Shown here: piece by piece, positions 18,262-26,313 of the stretch
Layout: each line of letters begins with the position of its first letter
Numbering within the stretch: the first letter of the stretch is position 1
Origin: an uncultured Phocaeicola sp.
GTDB lineage: Bacteria > Bacteroidota > Bacteroidia > Bacteroidales > Bacteroidaceae
Reading direction: 5' to 3'
Length of the DNA stretch: 63,326 nt
Assembly (NCBI GenBank): GCA_948579315.1
Contig: CAPAOL010000016.1
Location: 1-63,326, forward strand
Notes under the pieces: generated by a model
Database searches by the model: none
Seen by the model: the letters and a program-made list of their open reading frames with translations, nothing else
Told to the model about the DNA's origin: nothing
Made by a program: the position numbers and the translations under genes

Positions 18262-18933
18262 ATGATAGTTGTTTACGAGGATAATCATATTATTGTAGTC
18301 AATAAGACTTCTTCTGAAATCGTTCAGGGAGACAAGACCGGTGATACTCCTTTGTCGGAGATGGTGAAACAATACCTGAAAGAGAAATATAATAAGCCGG
18401 GCAATGTTTTCATTGGGGTGACCCACCGCTTGGATCGTCCCGTCAGCGGATTGGTGGTGTTTGCCAAAACGAGCAAGGCATTGCCCAGACTGAATGAGAT
18501 GTTCCGTAACGGTGAGGTGAAAAAGACCTATTGGGCGATAGTGAAAGAGTGCCCCAAGGAAACGGAGGGTGAGCTGGTACACTATCTGGTACGTAACGAG
18601 AAACAGAATAAGTCTTATGCATACGATAAGGAAGTAAAAAATTCCAAGAAAGCTGTACTGCATTATAAGCTTATCGGCCATTCTCAGAATTATTATTTAT
18701 TGGAGGTGGATCTGAAAACCGGAAGGCATCATCAGATTCGTTGCCAGTTGGCCAAGATGGGATGTCCCATTAAAGGTGATTTGAAATATGGCTTTCCACG
18801 TTCCAATCCGGATGGCAGTATTTGCCTGCATGCTCGGACGGTACAGTTCGTTCACCCTGTGTCGAAGGAAATGATCCAGTTGACTGCACCGGTACCCGAA
18901 GGTAATTTGTGGAACGGCTTTGAGATGGATTAA
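18262..18933 (+). CDS. RluA family RNA pseudouridine synthase
   Basis: Converts uridine to pseudouridine in rRNA or tRNA. The 223-aa protein carries the family signature HRLDRPVSGLVVFAKT with the catalytic aspartate D58, and the downstream TGRHHQIRCQLA and LHARTVQFVHPV blocks. No N-terminal S4 RNA-binding domain is present, so it is of the short RluA/TruC-like type; the modified position cannot be assigned. The ATG is one base after the fabG stop, suggesting coupled translation, and transcription ends at the hairpin 18946-18975. Confidence 0.93.
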   Translation: MIVVYEDNHIIVVNKTSSEIVQGDKTGDTPLSEMVKQYLKEKYNKPGNVFIGVTHRLDRPVSGLVVFAKTSKALPRLNEMFRNGEVKKTYWAIVKECPKETEGELVHYLVRNEKQNKSYAYDKEVKNSKKAVLHYKLIGHSQNYYLLEVDLKTGRHHQIRCQLAKMGCPIKGDLKYGFPRSNPDGSICLHARTVQFVHPVSKEMIQLTAPVPEGNLWNGFEMD

Positions 18934-18945
18934 AGATAGAAAACA

Positions 18946-18975
18946 AAAAGGGAATGCTTCACAGCATTCCCTTTT
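18946..18975. terminator. Bidirectional terminator between the RluA-type and PepSY genes
   Basis: A 13-bp perfect stem: AAAAGGGAATGCT (18946-18958) and AGCATTCCCTTTT (18963-18975), loop TCAC. A-tract on one side and T-tract on the other let it serve both converging genes. Confidence 0.9.
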
Positions 18976-18997
18976 CTTACTTTTAGGCATCTTTCAT

Positions 18998-19303
18998 TTA
19001 CTTCAAAACTTCTCCGCTTTCGCTGAAAAGTACAGTGCTTTCAGTTCCCTCTTCATCAGTTAAAACAACCTTGTAAGTTTTAGTTCCATCTTCGTTCGCT
19101 TCTACGGCAGCTTCTTTGATAGTAGATTCTGCATAGTTCTTTGTGATAGCTTCCTGCACGGCAGCCGGAAGGTCTTTCACTTCAATAGGGGTAAAGTCAT
19201 TTATCATAGTTACGGTCACAGAGTCCACCATAAAGTTGTCGGCGAATGCTGCTGATGTTCCTAATCCCATTACCAATGCTGCTGCAACAAATAACTTTTT
19301 CAT
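18998..19303 (-). CDS. Small secreted PepSY-like protein
   Basis: A 101-aa exported protein with a clean signal peptide (MKKLFVAAALVMGLGTSAAFA, cleavage about residue 21-22). The mature part has the layout of the PepSY-like/DUF2874 family: VKDLPAAVQEAITKNYAEST, then a beta hairpin KTYKVVLTDEEGT and the C-terminal SESGEVLK. These are small acidic periplasmic proteins of unknown activity. The gene has a sigma-54-type promoter 58 bp upstream (19361-19375) and lies downstream of a sigma-54 activator gene, so it is a probable target of that activator. Confidence 0.85.
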   Translation of the reverse strand: MKKLFVAAALVMGLGTSAAFADNFMVDSVTVTMINDFTPIEVKDLPAAVQEAITKNYAESTIKEAAVEANEDGTKTYKVVLTDEEGTESTVLFSESGEVLK

Positions 19304-19360
19304 AATTGTAGGTTTTTACTGTTAATACTATGTTGTTTAGTTTTCTCTGATAACAGAAAA

Positions 19361-19375
19361 ACAATATCTGTGCCA
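19361..19375 (-). promoter_or_regulatory. Candidate sigma-54 (RpoN) promoter of the PepSY gene
   Basis: The minus strand reads TGGCAC, five bases, TTGT (consensus TGGCAC-N5-TTGC). The -24 half is perfect; the -12 half has one mismatch. It would start RNA near 19349, leaving about 45 nt before the ATG at 19303. A gene for a sigma-54-dependent activator lies directly upstream. Confidence 0.6.
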
Positions 19376-19452
19376 GAAAACGGGATTGTTTTTTAAAGTG
19401 CTGATATTTAGCAAATTGCCTTCGATTGGGATGAAAGGAAGATGGGAAAAAG

Positions 19453-19490
19453 TGTGGAATATGGGGAATATCTTGTGGAATTATTCCACA
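19453..19490. promoter_or_regulatory. Candidate enhancer-binding sites for the sigma-54 activator
   Basis: A perfect palindrome TGTGGAA-TTA-TTCCACA occupies 19474-19490, and another TGTGGAA half-site begins at 19453, exactly 21 bp (two helical turns) away. They lie about 80-115 bp upstream of the sigma-54 promoter, a usual position for activator sites. Binding by the neighbouring regulator is inferred. Confidence 0.5.
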
Positions 19491-19514
19491 TGGCCGATGG
19501 GGGAATGGGGTATA

Positions 19515-19570
19515 TACTGTAAGGTTGTGCCCTACTGGAACAGCAGGGGTAACAGCCTTACGGTACAGTA
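19515..19570. repeat. Imperfect long inverted repeat after the response regulator gene
   Basis: TACTGTAAGG (19515-19524) at the left is mirrored by CCTTACGGTACAGTA (19556-19570), with a short bulge, and inner segments pair partly (TGCCCT with AGGGGT). It lies 18 bp past the stop of the regulator gene on the minus strand and may end its transcript or extend the activator site cluster. Confidence 0.5.
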
Positions 19571-19587
19571 GATTCTTGTTGGTAAAG

Positions 19588-20970
19588 TTATTGAATATCG
19601 TACAGCTTCAATTTGTTATATAAAGTTTTCCGGTCTATGCCTAATAAGATGGCGGCTTTACTTTTATTATTTCCTGTTTGCTTCAATGCCTCAAGGATAC
19701 GTTTCTTTTCTGCCGCTTCATCATGCAGGCTGAATGTCTGCGGACCGGCGGACCTTATAGGTTCCTGCAGCTCATAACCTAATTCGGCAAGGGTGATGAA
19801 GTTGCTCTGTGCCAATAGGGTGGCACGTTTTACTATATTTTTCAATTGCCGGAGGTTTCCGGGCCATGAATACGTTTGTAAAGCTTGGCTGGCAGCGGTA
19901 TCAAACCCTATCAGCTGGCGGTCCAGTTCTCTGTTTGCCTGATCCAAAAAGAAATTGGCGAATAGCAGGATATCTTCTTGCCGCTCTTTTAATGCCGGCA
20001 TACGAAGGGTGAATTCATTGATGCGGTGGTAAAGATCTTCGCGGAAGTTTCCTTTTTCAATGGCCTGTTGCAGGTTCTCATTGGTAGCGCTGACCAGTCG
20101 CACGTCTACCTCTATTTCTTTATTGGAGCCGACCGGACGGATACGTCTTTCCTGCAAGGCACGGAGCAACTGTATCTGTACTTCATAACTTAAGTTGCCT
20201 ATTTCATCCAGAAACAAAGTACCTCCGTTGGCTTCTACGAATGCTCCTGTTTTGTCGTTTAACGCCCCTGTGAAGGAGCCTTTGACATGACCGAAAAATT
20301 CGGAAGCCGCCAGCTCTTTGGGGATAGAACCGCAGTCTATGGCAATGAATGGCTTGTCGGCCCGTTTGCTTAGCTGATGAATACGGTGCGCCACATACTC
20401 TTTACCTGTTCCGCTAGCACCGTTTATCAGCACGGACATGGGGGTGGGGGCTACCAGACCTACATAATTGTAGAGTTGGCGCGCTGCCTCGCTTTCCCCC
20501 TCCAGAAAATTAGAGGGAGGAACGGTTGCACTGTGGGGAACGGCTTTGTTCTTAGATGCTTTGGGCGCGACTGTGTTCTTTTCTATTCCTACCGGTGTGG
20601 GTAAAGCTTTGTTTTGCAATGCCTCATTAATTTTCTTCAGCAACTCATCCGGTTGTATCGGCTTTGAAATGTAATCACTGGCTCCATGTTTTATAGCCTG
20701 TACAGCGCTTTGGATGTCAGCATAGCCTGTCATGATGATGAGTGGGATGTTATATTTCTGTTCTTTCATCCATGAAAGCAAGAAGATACCATCTTGATCA
20801 GGCAGGCGCAGATCAGACAAAACAAGATCGTATGGTTGTGCATCCAGTTGTTTGCGTGCGCGCGCATTACTGCTTGCTGTATCAACCGAAAATCCTTTTT
20901 TACCCAGCCAAGTTTTCAACATGGTGGCAAAAGTCAAGTCATCTTCTACTATCAGAATGGAATGTGGCAT
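19588..20970 (-). CDS. Sigma-54-dependent response regulator (NtrC family)
   Basis: Two-component transcriptional activator of 460 aa from the ATG at 20970 (MPHSILIVEDD); the 19 upstream in-frame codons lack coding character. The receiver domain (about 1-120) has the acidic pair E9-D11 and the phosphorylation site D53 (LVLSDLRLP). The AAA+ domain (about 160-395) has Walker A GASGTGKE, the sigma-54 contact loop as GSFTGA (consensus GAFTGA), and the Walker B region GGTLFLDEIG. A Fis-type HTH closes the protein (KSKAAILLGIDRKTLYNKLKLY). It follows its histidine kinase gene by 101 bp. A matching sigma-54 promoter lies just downstream, before the PepSY gene. Confidence 0.94.
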   Translation of the reverse strand: MPHSILIVEDDLTFATMLKTWLGKKGFSVDTASSNARARKQLDAQPYDLVLSDLRLPDQDGIFLLSWMKEQKYNIPLIIMTGYADIQSAVQAIKHGASDYISKPIQPDELLKKINEALQNKALPTPVGIEKNTVAPKASKNKAVPHSATVPPSNFLEGESEAARQLYNYVGLVAPTPMSVLINGASGTGKEYVAHRIHQLSKRADKPFIAIDCGSIPKELAASEFFGHVKGSFTGALNDKTGAFVEANGGTLFLDEIGNLSYEVQIQLLRALQERRIRPVGSNKEIEVDVRLVSATNENLQQAIEKGNFREDLYHRINEFTLRMPALKERQEDILLFANFFLDQANRELDRQLIGFDTAASQALQTYSWPGNLRQLKNIVKRATLLAQSNFITLAELGYELQEPIRSAGPQTFSLHDEAAEKKRILEALKQTGNNKSKAAILLGIDRKTLYNKLKLYDIQ

Positions 20971-21071
20971 CTTTATGTGGTTTTTATTCGTGCAAAAATA
21001 AGCTTTTTTCACGGTGTACCGAAACACGGACTCTATTTCTAATACCTTTTAACTTAACAGGGCTTAATTCT

Positions 21072-23639
21072 TCATGCTTCATTCGGTATTTCGATCTGCT
21101 TTTTTGCTTCGTCAATTACTTTTTCTATTTCTTCTATTATAAAGTTTGTTTTCTCTATCGCTTCTTCACCGATTTCGGTTGTCCCTCGTCTTTGTTCCAT
21201 CCATGTCAGTGCAGGAATGCAACGGGTAGCTCCCAGCATGGTGAACAGTGGCAACAGTTTATGAGCTATTGCCGTGATGTCTTCCATATTCTTTTTCGCC
21301 AATGCTTCTTCCATACACTCTCGGTTCTTTTTTGTTTCGCTGATGAAGGTACGGAGTATTTCTGAGGCTGCTTCCGGATCATCTTCCGAGAAGGCGGTCA
21401 GGGCGGAGAAATCCAACGTTTCTTGTTGGGGATGATTTTCTTTGGCCGGTGCTATATGGGGAGTCGGATTTCCTGTGGCGGGTACATCCTTTCCTGTGAC
21501 CTGGAAGATGGCTGTAAACAATTCGTTTATGGTGAAAGGTTTGTGCAGGCAACCGGCAAAGCCATGTGAACAGAAATAATTTTCGTCCATATCGCTACGG
21601 GCGGTCAGGGCGATCACCGGCAGGGTTTGCACCCATGATGTGTCCAGCGTGCGGATGGCTTTCAATAAGTCGAATCCGTTCATGGCAGGCATTTGTATGT
21701 CCGTGAGTAAGACGTCGAAGCGCTTTTCTTTCAATTGGTTGAGGAGCTCTTCGGGATGATGGCAGCAGGTCACAGTCACTCCGGGGCGTTCCAGCATGGC
21801 GGTGGTAAGCTGTAACTGTATGCGGTCGTCGTCAATTAAAATCAGGTGAATCGGCTCACTGTCTTCGCGTGGAGTGTCTGTTTGCCGGATCCCGGTTGCG
21901 TCAGGGGAAGCAGGAGTATGTTCTGCTCCCGGTCCGGAAAGATTTTCATCCGGATGGGAAGGACCCTCAGGCAAAGGCAGATATACATGGAAGCAGCTGC
22001 CTTTGTCTTGTTCGCTTTCTATCTTGATATCCCCTTCGAGCAGAAGCACCAGTTTACGGGTGATGGCCAGTCCCAAGCCGAATCCTTCTTGTCCTTGTGC
22101 ATTATGGAGCCGGGTGAATTCCTGAAAGATACGTTGTTGCTCTTCTTGGCTGATACCGCATCCTGTGTCACTGATACTGAAATGCAATTGGCCGTTTTCC
22201 AATGCTGCCCGCAGGGTGATGCCTCCTTCTTTAGTGAATTTCAGTGCATTGGATAGCAGATTCTCCGCTATTTGGCGGATACGGAACGGGTCTCCTATGT
22301 ATACGCGGTTCAATGATTCGTTGCAATGATAGTTCAGTTCCAGCTGTTTGGAGTCTGCCATCGGTTTGAAGCTAATATAAATGGTGTCGAACAGTTGGTG
22401 GGGGTTGAACGATACCTGGTTGACGTCCATTTTATGTGCATCCAGCCGGTGGTAATCCAGCAGGGATTTGACCAGGCTGAGCAGGTGATTGGCTGAACTC
22501 TGCATATTGTTCAGATAGAAACGCTGGCGTTCTTCGGTAGTGATCCGCTCCAGCAGGTCGGTATAGCCCAAGATGGAACCCACGGGAGCTTTGATATCGT
22601 GGGTGATGGTCAGCATTAGTTTTTCACGCGCCGCCAATAAGTCTTCGGCGCGACGTTTGGCTTTTTCCAGTTCTCGGCGGTAGTGGTTGCTGCGAGTGAT
22701 GTCTCTCCATATCAAGACCAGAAAGAAAATAGCCAGAACCACAGCGACAATGGCGATTCCCGCCACTGTGCGGATAGAGCTTTGGCGAATATATTCCTCT
22801 TGTATATGTTTGTTTTGGGCCAAAGCTTGCTCTTCTTCCTCTATAGTACTTAATAGCTGATTGACTTTCTGACTTAGTTTCAAGCCGCTGAGGCGCAGGG
22901 ACTGGGTGCGGCGATTGACCATTTCCATACGTTCTTGTTGGGTATCGGTTACTCGGCTCTGTATGTTTTTCAACATGGTGACCACAGTATCTGCCGGACT
23001 GTATGCCTCGGTCAGCGTATCGGTATATTCTTCCTGAATCACATTGTTGACCTGTGTGGAATCTGCTTTTCCGGGCGAGAACACTTCTCCCAAACGTTTG
23101 AAGAAGCTTTTGGGCTTTTTACGAATAATATAAGAATTGGTGTGTGTGATTACTTTTTTTCGTACATGGGGAAGGCTGAGCAAGGAATCTTGCTGGGCGA
23201 TCAGTTCGTCTATATGCTGTTTGTAAAGTATATCTGTCCCACCGTCCTGAATTGCTTTCAGCAGGTTGCGCATATTCCGTTCTTTATCCATGAAAAGCAT
23301 TCCTACGGTATCCAGTCGCGCCAGTTGTATGCTGTCTGTCAGCAACGTGCGTAGGGAGTCAAGTGCCGTGGTGGCTTGTTTCATGGCTCGTTGGTATCGG
23401 TAGTATTGTTCTATTTGTCCCGTACTGAGCGATTGTCCGATGACTTCCGCCTGATAGAGCTGGCTGATAATTTGGTTGGTGACATGGCGCCGTTGGCTCA
23501 GGATGGCTTCATCATCACCGGTTCCGGACAGTGACTTCATTTCTTGATAGATATATCCGATAGATATAAAGAGCAGTGCAGTCAGCAGAATATAGCCGAA
23601 TGCAACTTTCAGCTTGGTGGAACGGTTGGGCAGGCTCAT
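21072..23639 (-). CDS. Hybrid histidine kinase with receiver and Hpt domains
   Basis: Membrane sensor kinase of 855 aa from the ATG at 23639 (MSLPNRSTKL). One membrane segment near 10-30 and another near 290-315 enclose a helical periplasmic sensor region without recognisable ligand motif. Then come HisKA with H347 (TITHDIKAPVGSILGY), the HATPase domain (NLLSNALKFT, DTGCGIS, GFGLGLAI), a receiver domain with D647 (LLTDIQMPAMNG) and a C-terminal Hpt domain (AIAHKLLPLFTMLGA). This gives an internal phosphorelay whose likely output is the NtrC-type regulator encoded next. The ATG is 14 bp from the MATE stop, so MATE, kinase and probably regulator are co-transcribed. Confidence 0.93.
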   Translation of the reverse strand: MSLPNRSTKLKVAFGYILLTALLFISIGYIYQEMKSLSGTGDDEAILSQRRHVTNQIISQLYQAEVIGQSLSTGQIEQYYRYQRAMKQATTALDSLRTLLTDSIQLARLDTVGMLFMDKERNMRNLLKAIQDGGTDILYKQHIDELIAQQDSLLSLPHVRKKVITHTNSYIIRKKPKSFFKRLGEVFSPGKADSTQVNNVIQEEYTDTLTEAYSPADTVVTMLKNIQSRVTDTQQERMEMVNRRTQSLRLSGLKLSQKVNQLLSTIEEEEQALAQNKHIQEEYIRQSSIRTVAGIAIVAVVLAIFFLVLIWRDITRSNHYRRELEKAKRRAEDLLAAREKLMLTITHDIKAPVGSILGYTDLLERITTEERQRFYLNNMQSSANHLLSLVKSLLDYHRLDAHKMDVNQVSFNPHQLFDTIYISFKPMADSKQLELNYHCNESLNRVYIGDPFRIRQIAENLLSNALKFTKEGGITLRAALENGQLHFSISDTGCGISQEEQQRIFQEFTRLHNAQGQEGFGLGLAITRKLVLLLEGDIKIESEQDKGSCFHVYLPLPEGPSHPDENLSGPGAEHTPASPDATGIRQTDTPREDSEPIHLILIDDDRIQLQLTTAMLERPGVTVTCCHHPEELLNQLKEKRFDVLLTDIQMPAMNGFDLLKAIRTLDTSWVQTLPVIALTARSDMDENYFCSHGFAGCLHKPFTINELFTAIFQVTGKDVPATGNPTPHIAPAKENHPQQETLDFSALTAFSEDDPEAASEILRTFISETKKNRECMEEALAKKNMEDITAIAHKLLPLFTMLGATRCIPALTWMEQRRGTTEIGEEAIEKTNFIIEEIEKVIDEAKKQIEIPNEA

Positions 23640-23652
23640 GGTGGTTTTATTT

Positions 23653-24963
23653 TTATTTCGTATCACGGTTAAAGCGCAGGTAATAGAGTATTCCGGCTGT
23701 AGTCAGTCCGAAAGGAAATGCCATCCATATTCCTATGATTCCCCAATCCATGATGAAACCGAAAAAATAGCCGGCAGGCAGGGAGATAAGGAAATAGGCG
23801 ATGAATGCGATATACATCATGGGTTTCACATCTGCGATTCCACGAAGGGCATTGGCGAAATTTATCTGTAATCCATCACCAAACTGGTAGATGATGAACG
23901 GAATGATAAGTTGTGCTACCATTACGCTGACCGCCGGACTGTCGCTGAACCATCCTCCCAGTTCGTTACGCAGCAGGAAGATGGGCAGGGCGCCTATCAG
24001 TGCGATGAGCAGCATGATATGGAATCCGGCGTATGCAGAGCGCCTGACGTTCATCCGGTCATTCTGTCCGCGGAAGTTGCTAACCCGCACGGCAACGGCT
24101 GCTCCCATGCCATAATACATCATAAAGCAGATTTGGGAAATGGCGAGCATCACTTGGTGGGCCGCCAGAGCAGTAGTCCCGATCCATCCCACCATAATGG
24201 CACTGAGACTGAACGAAGCAGTTTCCATTCCCATCTGCATGGCAATGGGCCATCCCAGTTTGTTCAGGTGCAGGAAGTCTGCCCGGTTGAGCGTATTGTG
24301 TAGAAAGCCTTCTTTATAAATATGATAACGTCGGGTACAGAAAAAAATGACGGCGAACACGATCACCATCATGATACGGGAGGCCAATGTGGAAATTCCC
24401 GCTCCCAGCAATCCCATTTCGGGCATTCCCAGTTTACCGTAAATCAGAATGTAGTTGCCGATAATGTTCATTACATTTCCTGTCAATAAGATCCACATGG
24501 AAACGCGGGTATCGGTTATGCCGTCGGCAAATTGCTTGAAACCGTTGAAAAGCAGTACAAACAACAAGGATATCAGCAAAACGATGAAGTAGGGACGCAT
24601 TAAAGGCAGCAGTTCTTCGGGTTGCCCCAGTCGGTGGATATTCAGATAAAGTATCCACATGATGAGTGTGAGCAATACGGCCAGCAGTGTGTTGGCAAAC
24701 AGGCTGTTCTTCAGCATTCGTCCCACTACATGGGTTTCTCCCCGTCCGAACAGACTCCCTACGATAGGAGTCAGCCCGTATGAGAATCCGGTAGCGAAAA
24801 TAATGGCCAAAGTAAACATATTGTTGACAAAACTGGCGGCGGCTAATTCATTCGTGCTGTGATGGCCTATCATCAATGTATCGGCAAAACCCAAAATGAT
24901 GACACCTATCTGGCCGATAACGATAGGGATACCTAAAGTGAAAAGTGCTTTGTAATGTTGCAT
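23653..24963 (-). CDS. MATE family cation-coupled exporter
   Basis: Multidrug/toxin exporter of the MatE family, 436 aa, about 12 membrane helices in two repeated halves. I start it at 24963 (MQHYKALFTLGIPIVIGQ), because the open frame upstream runs through an intergenic inverted repeat. Family features: GFADTLMIGHHSTNELAA in the first half, and the matching GWIGTTALAAHQVMLAISQ in the second. Ions and substrates cannot be predicted. It is the first gene of a unit with a hybrid sensor kinase and a sigma-54 activator, which suggests that export is tied to envelope sensing (inference). Confidence 0.93.
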   Translation of the reverse strand: MQHYKALFTLGIPIVIGQIGVIILGFADTLMIGHHSTNELAAASFVNNMFTLAIIFATGFSYGLTPIVGSLFGRGETHVVGRMLKNSLFANTLLAVLLTLIMWILYLNIHRLGQPEELLPLMRPYFIVLLISLLFVLLFNGFKQFADGITDTRVSMWILLTGNVMNIIGNYILIYGKLGMPEMGLLGAGISTLASRIMMVIVFAVIFFCTRRYHIYKEGFLHNTLNRADFLHLNKLGWPIAMQMGMETASFSLSAIMVGWIGTTALAAHQVMLAISQICFMMYYGMGAAVAVRVSNFRGQNDRMNVRRSAYAGFHIMLLIALIGALPIFLLRNELGGWFSDSPAVSVMVAQLIIPFIIYQFGDGLQINFANALRGIADVKPMMYIAFIAYFLISLPAGYFFGFIMDWGIIGIWMAFPFGLTTAGILYYLRFNRDTK

Positions 24964-24990
24964 GGTTAATAAATTGCTAATGTGCCAATA

Positions 24991-25051
24991 TGCTAATTTG
25001 CCAACTGGCTGCGCTGTGTTCCGCATGGCGCAGCCAGTTGGCAAATTAGCA
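24991..25051. repeat. 24-bp perfect inverted repeat between the M16 protease and MATE genes
   Basis: Arms 24991-25014 and 25028-25051 are exact reverse complements (TGCTAATTTGCCAACTGG... in the left arm) around a 13-base loop. The area also holds partial direct copies of TGCTAAT-(G/T)TGCCAA. It begins 6 bp past the protease stop on the minus strand. It may stop transcription, but no T-tract follows; repeated TGCTAATTTGCC-type units are common between genes in Bacteroidales. Confidence 0.8.
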
Positions 25052-25056
25052 CATTA

Positions 25057-26301
25057 TCAGGTCGGCAAATTACTTTTATAGTAGAGTGTGGAACAATTTT
25101 CTCGCACAAATGTTTTTTGTGCAGCTTCTTTTATCTGGCCGGCAGTGACCGAGCGATATTTGTTTACTTCATTGTTAATATCTTCCGCTTTGCCGGTCAG
25201 TTCAAAATAAGCCAGATTGGTAGCCACATTCAGGTAATTCAGGTTATTGAATATCTGTTCACTTTCATAGCGGTTCTTTACTTTTTCCAGCTCGTCTTCA
25301 TCCACACTTTCTTCCGTCAATGCCTTCAGTTCCTGCCATACGGCAGCTTCGGCAGCTTCCAGCGTGACGCCTGGGGCGGGTTTGCCGGTGATATGGAACA
25401 ATCCCTCGTCAATGCTGCCCGATATATAGGCGTCGATACTGTTGAATACCTGTTTCTCTTGTACCAGATGCTGCACCAGACGGCAGGAACGTCCGCTGCT
25501 CAGCAAGTCGCTTAGCATATCAAAAGCATAGTAGTCGGGATGGCGTCGTTCACAGATATGGAATGCCATAAAGAGCGCGTCTACAGGCACGTTCCGCTCT
25601 ACTGTCAGTCGGCGTTCTTCCGTTTGCCGGGGTTCTGCCGGCAGTGAGCGGGGGGCTACGTTGCGGCGCGGGATAGGGCCGAACCACTTTTCAGCCAATG
25701 TCACTGTCTCTTCAAAAGTAATATGTCCCGTTACAGCCAGAATTGCGTTGTCCGGTGCATAATATTTAAAGAAAAAGGCTTTTACCTCTTCAAGGGTGGC
25801 ATTGGCTATGTGGCTGATTTCTTTACCGATGGTAGGCCACTGGTACGGATGCACCTTATAAGCTAGGGCGCGTAGCAGATGTGAGGCGTCTCCGTATGGC
25901 TGGTTCAGGTTCCGCTGTTTGAACTCTTCGATTACCACTTGCCGTTGCACTTCCAGACTGCGCGGGTTAAAGTCGAGGGATAACATACGGTCACTCTCCA
26001 GCCAGAATCCGGTTTCCACATTCTGACGAGGGAGGGTGATGTAATAATTGGTTATGTCATTATTTGTCCATGCGTTGTTTTCGCCTCCGGCATTTTGTAC
26101 CGGAGTGTCATAGTCGGGCACATGGACGGAGCCTCCGAACATCAGGTGCTCAAACAGATGGGCGAATCCGGTATGATCAGGATCTTCATCGCGTGCGCCC
26201 ACATCGTACAGTAGGTTCAATGCCACCATCTGAGTCGTATTGTCCTCATTGTGTATCACACGCAGCCCGTTGGACAAGGTGTATCGGTTAATGTTAATCA
26301 T
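25057..26301 (-). CDS. M16 family zinc peptidase (insulinase-like)
   Basis: Metallopeptidase of 414 aa. The inverted zinc motif HxxEH is H48-L-F-E51-H52 in GFAHLFEHLMFGG, with the third ligand expected in VVIEEFKQR around 126-130. The N-terminal active lobe is followed by the inactive M16_C lobe (ILAVTGHITFEE; SDLLSSGRSCRLVQ). There is no signal peptide, so it is probably cytoplasmic, unlike PqqL-type exported relatives. It starts 12 bp after the cyclophilin gene stop and is likely co-transcribed with it. Target peptides are unknown. Confidence 0.92.
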   Translation of the reverse strand: MININRYTLSNGLRVIHNEDNTTQMVALNLLYDVGARDEDPDHTGFAHLFEHLMFGGSVHVPDYDTPVQNAGGENNAWTNNDITNYYITLPRQNVETGFWLESDRMLSLDFNPRSLEVQRQVVIEEFKQRNLNQPYGDASHLLRALAYKVHPYQWPTIGKEISHIANATLEEVKAFFFKYYAPDNAILAVTGHITFEETVTLAEKWFGPIPRRNVAPRSLPAEPRQTEERRLTVERNVPVDALFMAFHICERRHPDYYAFDMLSDLLSSGRSCRLVQHLVQEKQVFNSIDAYISGSIDEGLFHITGKPAPGVTLEAAEAAVWQELKALTEESVDEDELEKVKNRYESEQIFNNLNYLNVATNLAYFELTGKAEDINNEVNKYRSVTAGQIKEAAQKTFVRENCSTLYYKSNLPT

Positions 26302-26313
26302 CTGAGTCGCAAA

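Noticed and set aside
19386..19571. Plus-strand open frame of 61 codons between the PepSY gene and the response regulator
   Set aside because: It overlaps the palindromes and inverted repeats of the control region and has no ribosome site or homologous pattern.
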